Made by a program: the position numbers and the translations under genes. From DATARH01 sp035309005 (GTDB lineage Bacteria > Pseudomonadota > Alphaproteobacteria > ATCC43930 > CGMCC-115725), in the NCBI GenBank assembly GCA_035309005.1, contig DATGFP010000155.1:1-64000 (forward strand): a stretch of 64,000 bases of DNA, read 5' to 3'. Within the stretch, counting starts at the first letter, position 1, and each line of letters begins with the position of its first letter. The notes beneath the pieces were generated by a model that was not told the origin of the DNA, did not search any database, and was given only the letters and a program-made list of their open reading frames with translations. Below are positions 41,503-51,021 of this stretch, piece by piece.

Positions 41503-42973
41503 TCTGACGGGCCCCTCCCTTCGACCCGTCTCCCCCCAGACGCCGCCTCCCGATCCCGAGATCGTCGGCCTTACTGCCGATTCGCGCCAGGTCAAGCCCG
41601 GGTTTCTCTTTGCCGCGCTGCGCGGCGCGCTGCGCGACGGCCGCGCGTTCGCCGGCGAAGCGGTCGCCAACGGCGCCGTCGCGATCCTGACCGACGATCC
41701 GGCCGCCCTCGCGCTCGACCCGACCCAGACCCCGGGGCTCGCGATCATCGCCGACCCCAACCCGCCGCGCCGCGTGGCGCTGCTGGCGGCGAACTTTTAC
41801 CGCCGCCAGCCGCGCACCATCGCCGCGGTCACCGGCACCAACGGCAAGACGTCGGTGGCGCATTTCACCCGCGAGATCTGGGCCGCCGCCGGGCATCGGG
41901 CGGCGAGCCTCGGGACGCTCGGCATCGTCGCGCCATCGGGGCGGCGCGCCGGCGCGCTGACAACCCCGGACCCCGTCGCGCTGCACCGCGAACTCGCGGC
42001 GCTGGCCGCTGCCGGGATCGAGCATGCCGCGCTCGAAGCATCGAGCCACGGCCTCGCGCAATACCGCCTCGACGGCGTCAGGGTGGCGGTGGCGGCCTTC
42101 ACCAACCTGACCCGCGACCACCTCGACTACCACGGCGACATGGCGAGTTACCGTGCCGCCAAGGAGCGCCTCTTCGGCGACCTCCTGGCGCCGGGCGGCG
42201 CCGCGGTCCTCAATGCCGACAGCCCGGAATTCCCCCGCCTGGCGGCGCTGTGCGGCGAGCGCGGCCACCACATCACCAGCTACGGCGAGGCCGCCGGAGC
42301 GGCGCTGCGCATCACGGATCGCGCGCCGCGCCCCGCCGGCCAGCGCCTCGCCCTCGAAATCTTCGGCGAGCGCTGGGAGGTTGAGCTGCCGCTGGTCGGC
42401 GCCTTCCAGGCGATGAACGTGCTGGCGGCCCTGGGGCTGGCGGTGGCGACCGGGGTCGCGCCGCAAGCGGCGCTGGCGGCGCTGCCGGGATTGAGCGGGG
42501 TGCCCGGGCGGGTGCAATTCGTCGGCGAGAGCGCCGGCGGCGGCGCGGTCTTCGTCGACTACGCCCATACCCCCGACGCGCTGGCGACGGTGCTGGGGGC
42601 GCTGCGGCCGCACGCGCGCGGCCGCCTCGCGATCGTCTTCGGCGCTGGCGGCGACCGCGACCGCGGCAAGCGCCCGCTGATGGGCCGGGTGGCGCGCGAA
42701 TTGGCCGACCGCCTCTACGTCACCGACGACAACCCGCGCGGCGAGGACCCGGCCCTGATCCGCCGCGCGATCCTCGCGGCGGCGCCGCGCGCCACCGAGA
42801 TCGCCGACCGCCGCGCCGCGATCGCCGCCGCGATCGCCGAATCGCGCCCGGGCGATGTCGTGGTGATCGCCGGCAAGGGCCACGAGAGCGGCCAGATCGT
42901 CGGCGCCGAGATTCTGCCGTTCGACGATGTGGCGGTGGCGCGGGACGCGCTCGCGGCGGCGGCCGGCCGGTGA
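41489..42973 (+). CDS. murE: UDP-MurNAc-L-Ala-D-Glu: meso-diaminopimelate ligase
   Basis: 494 residues from a TTG at 41489, which lies inside the end of ftsI and yields the family-like N-terminus MRLTDLTG. The ATP loop is GTNGKTS (Lys120), and DNPR (414-417) is the meso-DAP recognition motif, so the peptidoglycan is of the DAP type. Other elements are YRLDGVRVAVAAFTNLTRDH and GAGGDRDRGKRPLM. AAGG lies eight bases before the TTG. Complete at both ends. The next gene should be murF but is mraY. Confidence 0.94.
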   Translation: MRLTDLTGPSLRPVSPQTPPPDPEIVGLTADSRQVKPGFLFAALRGALRDGRAFAGEAVANGAVAILTDDPAALALDPTQTPGLAIIADPNPPRRVALLAANFYRRQPRTIAAVTGTNGKTSVAHFTREIWAAAGHRAASLGTLGIVAPSGRRAGALTTPDPVALHRELAALAAAGIEHAALEASSHGLAQYRLDGVRVAVAAFTNLTRDHLDYHGDMASYRAAKERLFGDLLAPGGAAVLNADSPEFPRLAALCGERGHHITSYGEAAGAALRITDRAPRPAGQRLALEIFGERWEVELPLVGAFQAMNVLAALGLAVATGVAPQAALAALPGLSGVPGRVQFVGESAGGGAVFVDYAHTPDALATVLGALRPHARGRLAIVFGAGGDRDRGKRPLMGRVARELADRLYVTDDNPRGEDPALIRRAILAAAPRATEIADRRAAIAAAIAESRPGDVVVIAGKGHESGQIVGAEILPFDDVAVARDALAAAAGR

Positions 42974-43086
42974 TCCGCCGCCTCCTGTTGTCGCCCGCCG
43001 CCGGGCGGGCTATGCGTAACCCTCTCGGTCGCCTCGCGCCTTTCGTCGAGCGGCTGTGCCCGCCTTCGACGCCCTGCGGCGCGTGA
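42970..43086 (+). other. murE-mraY junction where murF is expected
   Basis: Between the murE stop and the mraY start there are only 117 bases. A 38-codon frame starts at a GTG overlapping the murE stop (42970) and ends at 43086. Its middle, GRAMRNPLGRLAPFVERL, could at a stretch be compared with a MurF C-terminus, but the similarity is too weak to call it a remnant. No MurF ATP-binding or D-Ala-D-Ala-binding sequence is present. Confidence 0.4.
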
Positions 43087-43090
43087 CCCC

Positions 43091-44176
43091 ATGCTTTATC
43101 TGCTGTTTTCGCTGTCCGATCAGTTTCACGCGCTCAACGTATTGCGCTACATCACCTTCCGCTCCGGCGGGGCGGTGGTGACCGCGCTCTTCATTAGCTT
43201 TGTCTTCGGCTCGCCCCTGATCGCCTGGCTCAAATCGAAGCAGGGCGAGGGTCAGCCGATCCGCACCGACGGCCCCGAGGGCCATCTGTTGCGCAAGAAG
43301 GGCACGCCGACGATGGGCGGCTTTCTGATCCTGATCGCGCTGACCGTGTCGGTGCTGCTGTGGGCCGACCTCGCCAACCCCTATGTGTGGATCGTGCTGG
43401 CGATGACCGTCAGCTTCGGGCTGATCGGCTTTCTCGACGACTACCGCAAGCTGACGCGGCGCTCGCATCACGGCGTCCCGGGCCGCGTGAAGCTGCTCGG
43501 CGAGGCGCTGCTCGCGGCGCTCGCGTGTCTCGCGCTCGCCCACCTGATGCCGCCGCCCCTGGCCAACACGCTGGCGGTGCCGTTTTTCAAGAATGTGCTC
43601 CTCAACCTCGGCTGGTTCTTCCTGCCGTTCGGCCTCGTTGTCGTCACCGGCGCCTCGAACGCGGTCAACCTGACCGACGGGCTCGACGGCCTGGCGATCG
43701 GGCCGGCGATGATCGCGGCCGCCTCGTTCGCGATCATCGCCTACCTCGTCGGCAACGCGGTCTACGCCAATTACCTCCAGCTGCACCACGTGCCGCGAGC
43801 CGACGAATTGATGGTGTTTTGCGCCGCGATGGTCGGCGCCAGCCTCGGCTTCCTGTGGTTCAATGCGCCGCCCGCCAGCGTCTTCATGGGCGACACCGGC
43901 TCGCTCGCGATCGGCGCCGCGCTCGGCACGATCAGCATCGTGACCAAGCACGAACTGGTGCTGGCGATCATCGGCGGCCTCTTTGTTTTGGAGGCGGTCT
44001 CGGTGATCGTCCAGGTCGCGAGCTTCAAATTGACCGGCCGGCGGGTGTTCCGCATGGCGCCGATCCATCATCATTTCGAGCAGATGGGCTGGGAGGAATC
44101 GAAGATCGTGATCCGCTTCTGGATCATCGCGGTGATCCTGGCGATCGTCGGGCTGGCGACGCTGAAGCTGCGGTAG
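43091..44176 (+). CDS. mraY: Phospho-N-acetylmuramoyl-pentapeptide transferase
   Basis: 361 residues with about ten transmembrane helices. The active-site segments are FLDDYRKLTRRSHHGVPGRV, NAVNLTDGLDGLAIGP and the HHHFEQMGWEESKIVIRFW loop. It transfers phospho-MurNAc-pentapeptide to undecaprenyl phosphate, forming lipid I. Its substrate is the product of MurF, which is not encoded in this cluster. Confidence 0.97.
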   Translation: MLYLLFSLSDQFHALNVLRYITFRSGGAVVTALFISFVFGSPLIAWLKSKQGEGQPIRTDGPEGHLLRKKGTPTMGGFLILIALTVSVLLWADLANPYVWIVLAMTVSFGLIGFLDDYRKLTRRSHHGVPGRVKLLGEALLAALACLALAHLMPPPLANTLAVPFFKNVLLNLGWFFLPFGLVVVTGASNAVNLTDGLDGLAIGPAMIAAASFAIIAYLVGNAVYANYLQLHHVPRADELMVFCAAMVGASLGFLWFNAPPASVFMGDTGSLAIGAALGTISIVTKHELVLAIIGGLFVLEAVSVIVQVASFKLTGRRVFRMAPIHHHFEQMGWEESKIVIRFWIIAVILAIVGLATLKLR

Positions 44177-44183
44177 CGCGGGA

Positions 44184-45563
44184 ATGATCGTCGTCGACAG
44201 CTTCAGGGGAAGGCGCGTCGCGGTGCTCGGGCTGGCGCGCTCGGGCCGCGCCGCCGCCCAGGCGCTGGCGCTGGGCGGCGCCGCAATCGTCGCCTGGGAC
44301 GACGACCCACGCGCGCGCGCCGCCGCTGGCGACACCCCGCTCGGCGACCTCGCGGCGGCCGACTGGCGCGACATCGCGGCCCTCGTGCTGTCGCCCGGCA
44401 TCCCGCACACCCACCCGGCGCCGCATCCCGCGGTTGCGCTGGCGCGCGCCGCCGGCGTCGAGATCATCGGCGACATCGAGCTCCTCGGCCGGGCGCAGCC
44501 CGCGTCGCGCTTTGTCGGCATCACCGGCACCAACGGCAAATCGACGACGACCGCGCTCATCGGCCACATCCTCGCCGCCGCCGGCGCGCGCGTCGCAGTC
44601 GGCGGCAATCTCGGGACGGCCGCCTTGTCGTTCGAGCCGCTCGGAGCCGGCGGCACCTACGTCCTCGAATTGAGCTCGTTCCAGCTCGAGCTGCTCGCGA
44701 ACCTCGCCTTCGATGTCGCGGTGCTGCTCAACATCACCCCCGACCACCTCGACCGGCACGGCGACATGGCGGGCTACATCGCCGCCAAGCGCCGCATCTT
44801 CGCCGGCCAGCGCGCGGGGGCGACCGCGATCATCGGCGTCGACGACGAAATCTGCCGCGGCATCGCCGCGGAATTGCGCAACGCGCCGGGGCGCGTGGTG
44901 CCGATCTCGGTGCGCGAGGCGGCGCCGGGCGGCGTCTATGTCGCGGCGGGGGGCCTCATCGATGCCACCGGGCCCGAGCCGGTGCGCGTCCTCGACCTCG
45001 CCCAGGCCGAGCGGCTGCCGGGCGCGCACAACTGGCAGAACGCCGCCGCCGCCTATGCGGCTGCACGCGCGCTCGGGGTCGCCAGCGAACAGGCGGCGCA
45101 GGCGATTCGCGCGTTCCCCGGGCTCGCGCACCGCCAGGAGCTGGTGGCGACGATCGCCGGGGTGCGCTTCATCAACGATTCGAAGGCGACCAACGCCGAT
45201 GCGGCCGAAAAGGCGCTCGCATGCTATGAGGCAATCTATTGGATCGCCGGCGGGCTGCCGAAATCTGGGGGGATTGCGTCGCTCGCGCCGTATTTCCGGC
45301 GCCTGCGGCACGCCTACCTGATCGGCGCCGCAACGGAGGAGTTTGCAGCGACGCTCGGCAGCTCGGTTCCATATTCGCGGTGCGGCGACTTGCCCGCCGC
45401 GGTGGCGGCCGCCGCCCACGACGCGCGCCGCGACGGCGTCCCGGGCGCGGTCGTGCTGCTGTCGCCGGCCTGCGCCTCCTACGACCAGTTCGCCAATTTC
45501 GAGGAACGCGGCGACTGCTTCCGCACTCTCGTCGCCGAGCTCGGCAAGGGGCCGCCGCGATGA
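44184..45563 (+). CDS. murD: UDP-MurNAc-L-Ala: D-glutamate ligase
   Basis: 459 residues. N-terminal GRRVAVLGLARSGRAAAQAL uracil-binding domain, ATP loop GITGTNGKSTTTALIGHIL, ELSSFQLE, NITPDHLDRHGDMAGY and the C-terminal FINDSKATNADAAEKAL. Adds D-Glu to UDP-MurNAc-L-Ala in the cytoplasm. Seven bases separate it from mraY; its stop overlaps ftsW. Confidence 0.97.
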   Translation: MIVVDSFRGRRVAVLGLARSGRAAAQALALGGAAIVAWDDDPRARAAAGDTPLGDLAAADWRDIAALVLSPGIPHTHPAPHPAVALARAAGVEIIGDIELLGRAQPASRFVGITGTNGKSTTTALIGHILAAAGARVAVGGNLGTAALSFEPLGAGGTYVLELSSFQLELLANLAFDVAVLLNITPDHLDRHGDMAGYIAAKRRIFAGQRAGATAIIGVDDEICRGIAAELRNAPGRVVPISVREAAPGGVYVAAGGLIDATGPEPVRVLDLAQAERLPGAHNWQNAAAAYAAARALGVASEQAAQAIRAFPGLAHRQELVATIAGVRFINDSKATNADAAEKALACYEAIYWIAGGLPKSGGIASLAPYFRRLRHAYLIGAATEEFAATLGSSVPYSRCGDLPAAVAAAAHDARRDGVPGAVVLLSPACASYDQFANFEERGDCFRTLVAELGKGPPR

Positions 45564-46678
45564 TGTTCGCGCGGATCGACCAGAGGCCGGTCGCCCGCTG
45601 GTGGTGGACGGTCGACCGCTGGAGCCTCGGCGCGCTCATTCTGTTGATCGGCTTCGGCTCGGTGATGAGCATGGCGGCGAGCCCGGCCGTCGCGGTGCGG
45701 CTGGGCTACGCGCCCTTGCATTTTGTCGACCGCCAGCTGATGGCGGTGCCGCTCGCGCTCCTGGTGATGTTCGGGGTCTCGCTGCTGCAGCCGAAGACGG
45801 TGCGGCGGGTCGCCTTCATCGGCTTTGCGGTCGCGCTGGCGCTGCTCGCCTTGACCTTCCTGATCGGCGTCGAGGTCAAGGGCGCGCGGCGCTGGATCGA
45901 TTTTCCGGGCGGCGCGCTGCAGCCCTCGGAATTCGTCAAGCCGACCTTTGCCGTCGTCGCCGCGTGGCTCTTTGCCGAGCAGAAGGAGCGCCCGCGCTTT
46001 CCCGGCAACGCGATCTCGATCGGCCTCTTTGTGCTGCTCGTCGCGATGCTGTTGAAGCAGCCCGATTTCGGCATGGCGGTGGTGGTCGGCGCGGTGTGGT
46101 TCGCGCAGTTCTTCCTGGCCGGGCTGCGGCTCTACTGGGTCGGCAGCGGCGCGCTGGCCGGGCTCGGCGGGCTGGTCGGCGCCTATCTCTGGCTGCCGCA
46201 CGTCACCAGCCGGATCAACCGCTTCCTCGATCCGGTCGCCGGCGAGAACTACCAGATCAACCGCTCGCTCGAAGCCTTCGCCAATGGCGGGATGTGGGGC
46301 AGGGGGCCCGGCGAGGGCACCGTCAAGGACGTCCTGCCCGACGCACACGCCGATTTCGTCTTCGCGGTCGCGGGCGAGGAGTTTGGCCTCATCGTCTGCG
46401 TGCTGATCGTCGGGGTCTTTGCCTTTATCGTGCTGCGCGGCTTTTCGCGGCTGCTGCAGGAGGGCAATCTGTTCGTATTGCTGTCGGCGACCGGGCTGCT
46501 CATTCAGTTCGGGCTGCAGGCGGTCATCAACATGGCGTCGACCTTGCACCTGATCCCGACCAAAGGCATGACCTTGCCGTTTGTCTCCTATGGCGGCTCA
46601 TCGATGCTGGCGCTGGCGCTCGGCATGGGGATGCTGCTGGCGCTGACCAGGCGCCGCCTCGGCGGGAGCGAATTGTGA
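45560..46678 (+). CDS. ftsW: Peptidoglycan glycosyltransferase FtsW (SEDS)
   Basis: 372 residues with ten membrane helices. SEDS signatures include GARRWIDFPGGALQPSEFVK, RFLDPVAGENYQINRSLEAF and GLQAVINMASTLHLIPTKGM then LPFVSYGGSSMLALALGMGM. It polymerises lipid II at the septum with FtsI. The first of two adjacent ATGs overlaps the murD stop. Confidence 0.96.
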   Translation: MMFARIDQRPVARWWWTVDRWSLGALILLIGFGSVMSMAASPAVAVRLGYAPLHFVDRQLMAVPLALLVMFGVSLLQPKTVRRVAFIGFAVALALLALTFLIGVEVKGARRWIDFPGGALQPSEFVKPTFAVVAAWLFAEQKERPRFPGNAISIGLFVLLVAMLLKQPDFGMAVVVGAVWFAQFFLAGLRLYWVGSGALAGLGGLVGAYLWLPHVTSRINRFLDPVAGENYQINRSLEAFANGGMWGRGPGEGTVKDVLPDAHADFVFAVAGEEFGLIVCVLIVGVFAFIVLRGFSRLLQEGNLFVLLSATGLLIQFGLQAVINMASTLHLIPTKGMTLPFVSYGGSSMLALALGMGMLLALTRRRLGGSEL

Positions 46679-47796
46679 GCGGCGCGCCCGGCGCCACCTT
46701 CGTGCTGGCGGCCGGCGGCACCGGCGGGCACCTCTTCCCGGCCGAGGCGCTCTCCGCCATCCTGGTGGGGCGCGGCGCCCGCGTGACGCTCGCCACCGAC
46801 CGCCGCGGCGACGCCTTCGCCGCCGCGGTGCCGGGCGTCGCGGTGACCCAGATCTGGGCCGGCCAGCTCGGCGGCGGCGCGCTGCACAGCGCCTGCGGCG
46901 TCGCCGGGATCGCGCTCGGCATCGTCCAGGCACGCCGCCTGCTGCGCCGGCTCGCCCCGGCCGCGGTCGTCGGCTTTGGCGGCTATCCCTCGCTGCCGAC
47001 GATGCTGGCGGCGACGCAGCTCGGCTTGCCGACGATGATCCACGAGCAGAACGCGGTGCTCGGCCGCGCCAACCGCCTGCTGGCGCGCCGCGTCGGCCGC
47101 ATCGCCACCGGCTTTGCCGAAACCGCCGGCTTGCGACCGGCCGACCGCGCCCGCGCGGTCTATACCGGCAACCCGGTGCGGCCGGCGATCCGCGGCGTCG
47201 CGCGGATCCCCTACCGGCCGCCCGAAGCGGGCCGACCGGTCGAGCTCCTGGTCTTCGGCGGCAGCCAGGGCGCGCGCATCTTCGCCGATCTGGTGCCGCC
47301 GGCGCTGGCGGCGCTGCCGTCCGAGCTGCGCGCCGCGCTGAGGGTCAGCCAGCAGGCCCGCCCGGAGGATTGCGAGCGCGTCTCGGCGCACTTCGCCGCC
47401 GCCGGCATCGCCGCCGAAATCAGCAGCTTCTTCAAGGATGTGCCGGAGCGGCTGGGGCGCGCCCAGCTGGCGATCTGCCGGGCCGGCGCCTCGACCGTCG
47501 CGGAACTTGCCGCCGCCGGCCGCCCGGCGCTCTTGGTGCCCTACCCCTACGCCACCGCCGACCACCAATCGGCCAACGCCGCCGCCTTCGCCGCTGCCCG
47601 CGCCGGCTGGAGCGTCGCGCAGGGGGCGCTGACCGCGCCGATCCTAGCCGGGCTCCTCGCCGAGCGCCTCGCCGACCCCGCGGGCCTTGCCGCTGCGGCG
47701 GCGGCCGCCCGTCGCTTCGCCCCGGACGATGCGGCCGAGCGGCTCGCCGCGCTCGTCCTCGCGCTGGCACCGGGCGCCGCGGAGCGCGCCGCATGA
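46675..47796 (+). CDS. murG: UDP-GlcNAc: undecaprenyl-PP-MurNAc-pentapeptide GlcNAc transferase
   Basis: 373 residues, GT-B fold. The N-terminal loop FVLAAGGTGGHLFPAEALS, PTMIHEQNAVLGRANRLLA, FGGSQGARIF, and CRAGASTVAELAAAGRPALL followed by YPYATADHQSANA are MurG hallmarks. It forms lipid II at the inner membrane face. A GTG start overlaps the ftsW stop, and the stop overlaps murC. Confidence 0.96.
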   Translation: MSGAPGATFVLAAGGTGGHLFPAEALSAILVGRGARVTLATDRRGDAFAAAVPGVAVTQIWAGQLGGGALHSACGVAGIALGIVQARRLLRRLAPAAVVGFGGYPSLPTMLAATQLGLPTMIHEQNAVLGRANRLLARRVGRIATGFAETAGLRPADRARAVYTGNPVRPAIRGVARIPYRPPEAGRPVELLVFGGSQGARIFADLVPPALAALPSELRAALRVSQQARPEDCERVSAHFAAAGIAAEISSFFKDVPERLGRAQLAICRAGASTVAELAAAGRPALLVPYPYATADHQSANAAAFAAARAGWSVAQGALTAPILAGLLAERLADPAGLAAAAAAARRFAPDDAAERLAALVLALAPGAAERAA

Positions 47797-49217
47797 GAAC
47801 GCTCCCCTTGACGATCGGCCCCCTGCATTTCGTCGGGATCGGCGGCATCGGCATGAGCGGCATCGCCGAGGTGCTGCACAATCTCGGCTACCGCGTGCAG
47901 GGCAGCGACCTCGCCGACAGCGCCAACACGCGCCGCCTCGAGGGGCTCGGCATCCGGGTCATGATCGGCCACGCGGCCGACAACCTCGACGCCGCCGAAA
48001 TCGTCGTCGTCTCCTCGGCGGTCAAGCCCGACAACCCGGAGATCGTCGCGGCGCGGGCGCGCCGGCTGCCGGTGGTGCGGCGGGCCGAGATGCTCGGCGA
48101 ATTGATGCGGTTGCGCTGGTCGATCGCGATCGCCGGGACCCACGGCAAGACGACGACGACCTCGCTCGTCGGCGCGCTCCTCGAAGCCGGCGGGCTCGAC
48201 CCGACCGTGATCAACGGCGGCATCATCAACGCCTACGGCACCAATACCAGGCTCGGCGCCGGCGACTGGATGGTGGTCGAGGCCGACGAAAGCGACGGCA
48301 CCTTCACCCGCCTGCCGGCGACGATCGCGGTCGTCACCAACATCGACGCCGAGCACCTCGATTTCTACGGCGATTTCGCGACGCTGCAGCAGGCCTTCGA
48401 GAGCTTTGTCGGCAACATCCCGTTCTACGGCTTCGCGGTCTTGTGCATCGACCATCCGGTGGTGCAGGGGATGATCGCCCGGCTGCCCGAGCGCCGCATC
48501 CTGACCTACGGCTTCAGCCCGCAGGCCGATATCCGCGCGACGAACCTGCGGCTCGGCGGCGACGGCAGCCATTTCGACGCGATGGTCGCCGACCGCGCCA
48601 CCGGCGACGAGCGGATCATCGCCGATCTCTTCCTGCCGATGTTCGGCGAGCACAACGTGCAGAACGCGCTGACCGTGGTGGCGATTGCCGAGGAGATGGG
48701 GCTCGGCGACGAGGTGGTGCGCGCGTCGTTGCGCAACTTCAAGGGGGTGCGCCGGCGCTTTACCCGCACCGGCGTGTGGAACGGCGTCACGATCATCGAC
48801 GATTACGGCCATCACCCGGTCGAGATCGCGGCGGTCTTGAAGGCGGCGCGCGCGATCGTCGGCGGCCGGGTCATCGCGGTCGTGCAGCCGCACCGCTACA
48901 GCCGCCTGGCGCATCTCTTCGACGGGTTCTGCACCTGCTTCAACGACGCCGACCAGGTGCTGGTCGCCGAGGTTTACGCCGCCGGCGAGGCGCCGCTCGA
49001 CGGCGTCTCGCGCGAAGCCCTGGTGGCCGGGCTCGCGGCGCACGGCCACCGCAACGTCCAGCCGCTCGCCGCGCCCGAGGAGCTGGCGCCGCTGCTGCGC
49101 GAGATGACCCGGCCCGGCGATCTCGTGATCTGCCTCGGCGCCGGCTCGATCACCAACTGGGCCAACAGCCTGCCCGATGAACTCGCGGCGCTCGACGCCC
49201 GGAGCCGCGTCGCGTGA
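47793..49217 (+). CDS. murC: UDP-MurNAc: L-alanine ligase
   Basis: 474 residues. The N-terminal HFVGIGGIGMSGIAEVLHNL, ATP loop AGTHGKTTTTSLVGALLEAG, EADESDGTF, NIDAEHLDFYGDF, and DDYGHHPVEI with QPHRYSRL are all present. Adds the first amino acid of the stem peptide. Overlaps murG and murB by four bases each. Confidence 0.97.
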   Translation: MRTLPLTIGPLHFVGIGGIGMSGIAEVLHNLGYRVQGSDLADSANTRRLEGLGIRVMIGHAADNLDAAEIVVVSSAVKPDNPEIVAARARRLPVVRRAEMLGELMRLRWSIAIAGTHGKTTTTSLVGALLEAGGLDPTVINGGIINAYGTNTRLGAGDWMVVEADESDGTFTRLPATIAVVTNIDAEHLDFYGDFATLQQAFESFVGNIPFYGFAVLCIDHPVVQGMIARLPERRILTYGFSPQADIRATNLRLGGDGSHFDAMVADRATGDERIIADLFLPMFGEHNVQNALTVVAIAEEMGLGDEVVRASLRNFKGVRRRFTRTGVWNGVTIIDDYGHHPVEIAAVLKAARAIVGGRVIAVVQPHRYSRLAHLFDGFCTCFNDADQVLVAEVYAAGEAPLDGVSREALVAGLAAHGHRNVQPLAAPEELAPLLREMTRPGDLVICLGAGSITNWANSLPDELAALDARSRVA

Positions 49218-50149
49218 GCGATCTCTTGCGGCGGCTGCCGAAGGTGCGTGGCCGGCTCGTCGCGGGCGCGCCGCTCGCGCCCCTGACGTGGTTTCGCGTC
49301 GGCGGTCCGGCCGAGGCGCTGTTCCGCCCGGCCGACGAAGCCGACCTTGCCGATTTCCTGCGCGCGCTGCCGGGCGACATTGCGCTGACGGTGATCGGCG
49401 TCGGCTCCAACCTCCTGGTGCGCGACGGCGGCATCGCCGGCGTCACGGTCCGGCTGGTGCCGGGGTTCGGCGACATCCGCCCGCAGCCCGTTGCCTGCGA
49501 AGTCCGCGCCGGCGCCGGCGCGCTCGACCGCACCGTCGCTCGCGCCGCGGCGCAAGCCGGCATCGCCGGGCTCGAATTCCTCTCCGGCATCCCCGGAACA
49601 ATCGGCGGCGGCTTCCGCACCAATGCCGGCTCCTACGGCAGCGAATTCAAGGACGTGCTGGTGTCGGCCGACGCGGTCGACCGCGGCGGTGCGATGCATC
49701 GGGTCGAGGCCGCCGCGCTCGGGCTGTCCTACCGGCATGCGCAAATCCCGGCTGACTGGATCTTTACCGGCGCGCTCTTTCGCGGCAGCAGTGGCGACCC
49801 TGTCGAGATCAAGCAACGCATCGCGGAAATCCAGGCGGCGCGCGAAGCCTCGCAGCCGGTCCGCGCCCGCACCGGCGGCTCGACCTTCGCCAACCCGCCG
49901 GGCCACCAGGCGTGGCAGCTGATCGACCGGGCCGCCTGCCGCGGCCTTACCCGCGGCGGCGCGATGGTGTCGCAACAGCACGCCAATTTCCTGATCAACA
50001 CCGGCAACGCCACCGCCGCCGATATCGAGGGCCTTGGCGAAGAGGTGCGGCGCCGGGTTTACGAGCGCTGCGGCGTCCGCCTCGAATGGGAGATCCGCCG
50101 CATCGGCGAGCCGCTCCCGGCGCGCCAGCTCGACGGCAGGGCGGCATGA
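49214..50149 (+). CDS. murB: UDP-N-acetylenolpyruvoylglucosamine reductase
   Basis: 311 residues, FAD-dependent. TWFRVGGPAEALFRP, GVGSNLLVRDGGIAGV, GIPGTIGGGFRTNAGSYGSE and the catalytic-Ser region GGSTFANPPG identify a type II MurB. It reduces the enolpyruvyl group to form UDP-MurNAc with NADPH. GTG start overlapping murC. In many alphaproteobacteria ddl follows; here ftsQ does. Confidence 0.96.
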   Translation: MSDLLRRLPKVRGRLVAGAPLAPLTWFRVGGPAEALFRPADEADLADFLRALPGDIALTVIGVGSNLLVRDGGIAGVTVRLVPGFGDIRPQPVACEVRAGAGALDRTVARAAAQAGIAGLEFLSGIPGTIGGGFRTNAGSYGSEFKDVLVSADAVDRGGAMHRVEAAALGLSYRHAQIPADWIFTGALFRGSSGDPVEIKQRIAEIQAAREASQPVRARTGGSTFANPPGHQAWQLIDRAACRGLTRGGAMVSQQHANFLINTGNATAADIEGLGEEVRRRVYERCGVRLEWEIRRIGEPLPARQLDGRAA

Positions 50150-51021
50150 GGGCGCGCCCCGGCCGCGCCGCCCCGCCGCGCAATAAACCGCCGCGCCGCC
50201 GCCGCCTCGCGCCCAAATTGCGCCGTGCGCTCTTGTGGGCGCTGCTGCCGGTGCTGGTCGCTGGCTGCTATGGCGCGGTGATGCTGAGCCGGCTGCCGCA
50301 GGGTCAGGCGCTGGTGGCAGCGGCCGGCGAGGCGGCGCTCGCCGCCAGCGCCCGGCTCGGCCTTGTCGTCGGCGACATCGAGGTCGAGGGCCGCGAGACC
50401 ACCGACCGGGCGACGATCATCGCCGCGCTCGGCGCGGCGCGCGGCGCGCCGATCCTCGGGGTCAGCCCCGAGCGCGCCAAAGAGCAGCTGGAGCGCCTGC
50501 CCTGGGTGCGCTCGGCCTCGATCGAGCGCCGGCTGCCCGGCACGCTTTACGTTCGCCTGGTCGAGCGCCATCCGCTGGCGGTCTGGCAGCACGACGGCAA
50601 GCAGGAGCTGATCGACCGCGGCGGCGAAGTCATCCCGGTCGGCGATCTCGGCCGCTTCGCGCGCCTGCCGACCGTGGTCGGGGCCGACGCGCCGGCGCAT
50701 GCCACCGCGCTCCTCGCGATCCTCGCGCGCGAGCCGCAGCTCGCCGCCCGGGTCACCGCCGCGGTCCGGGTCGACGACCGCCGCTGGAATTTGCGGATCG
50801 ACAACGCCACCGACGTGCTGCTGCCCGAGGACGACCCGGCCGCCGCCTGGGCGCGCCTCGCGGCGCTCGAACGCAGCGACGGCCTCCTGCAGCGCGACCT
50901 GCGCACGATCGACATGCGGCTGCCCGACCGCCTGGTGCTGCGGGTCGCCGAGCCGCTGCCCGGCGCCAGCGCGCCGGCAAAAAAGGCGCACCCGCCGCAT
51001 CCGCCGGGGAAGAGCACGTGA
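50146..51021 (+). CDS. ftsQ: Cell division protein FtsQ
   Basis: 291 residues. A basic cytoplasmic tail (about 28 residues), one membrane helix (ALLWALLPVLVAGCYGAVML), the POTRA domain beginning VGDIEVEGRETTDRATIIAA and the beta domain with LPWVRSASIERRLPGTLYVR. It recruits FtsB and FtsL. The C-terminal tail is Lys/Pro-rich. ATG overlaps the murB stop; GTGA overlap with ftsA. Confidence 0.94.
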   Translation: MRARPGRAAPPRNKPPRRRRLAPKLRRALLWALLPVLVAGCYGAVMLSRLPQGQALVAAAGEAALAASARLGLVVGDIEVEGRETTDRATIIAALGAARGAPILGVSPERAKEQLERLPWVRSASIERRLPGTLYVRLVERHPLAVWQHDGKQELIDRGGEVIPVGDLGRFARLPTVVGADAPAHATALLAILAREPQLAARVTAAVRVDDRRWNLRIDNATDVLLPEDDPAAAWARLAALERSDGLLQRDLRTIDMRLPDRLVLRVAEPLPGASAPAKKAHPPHPPGKST

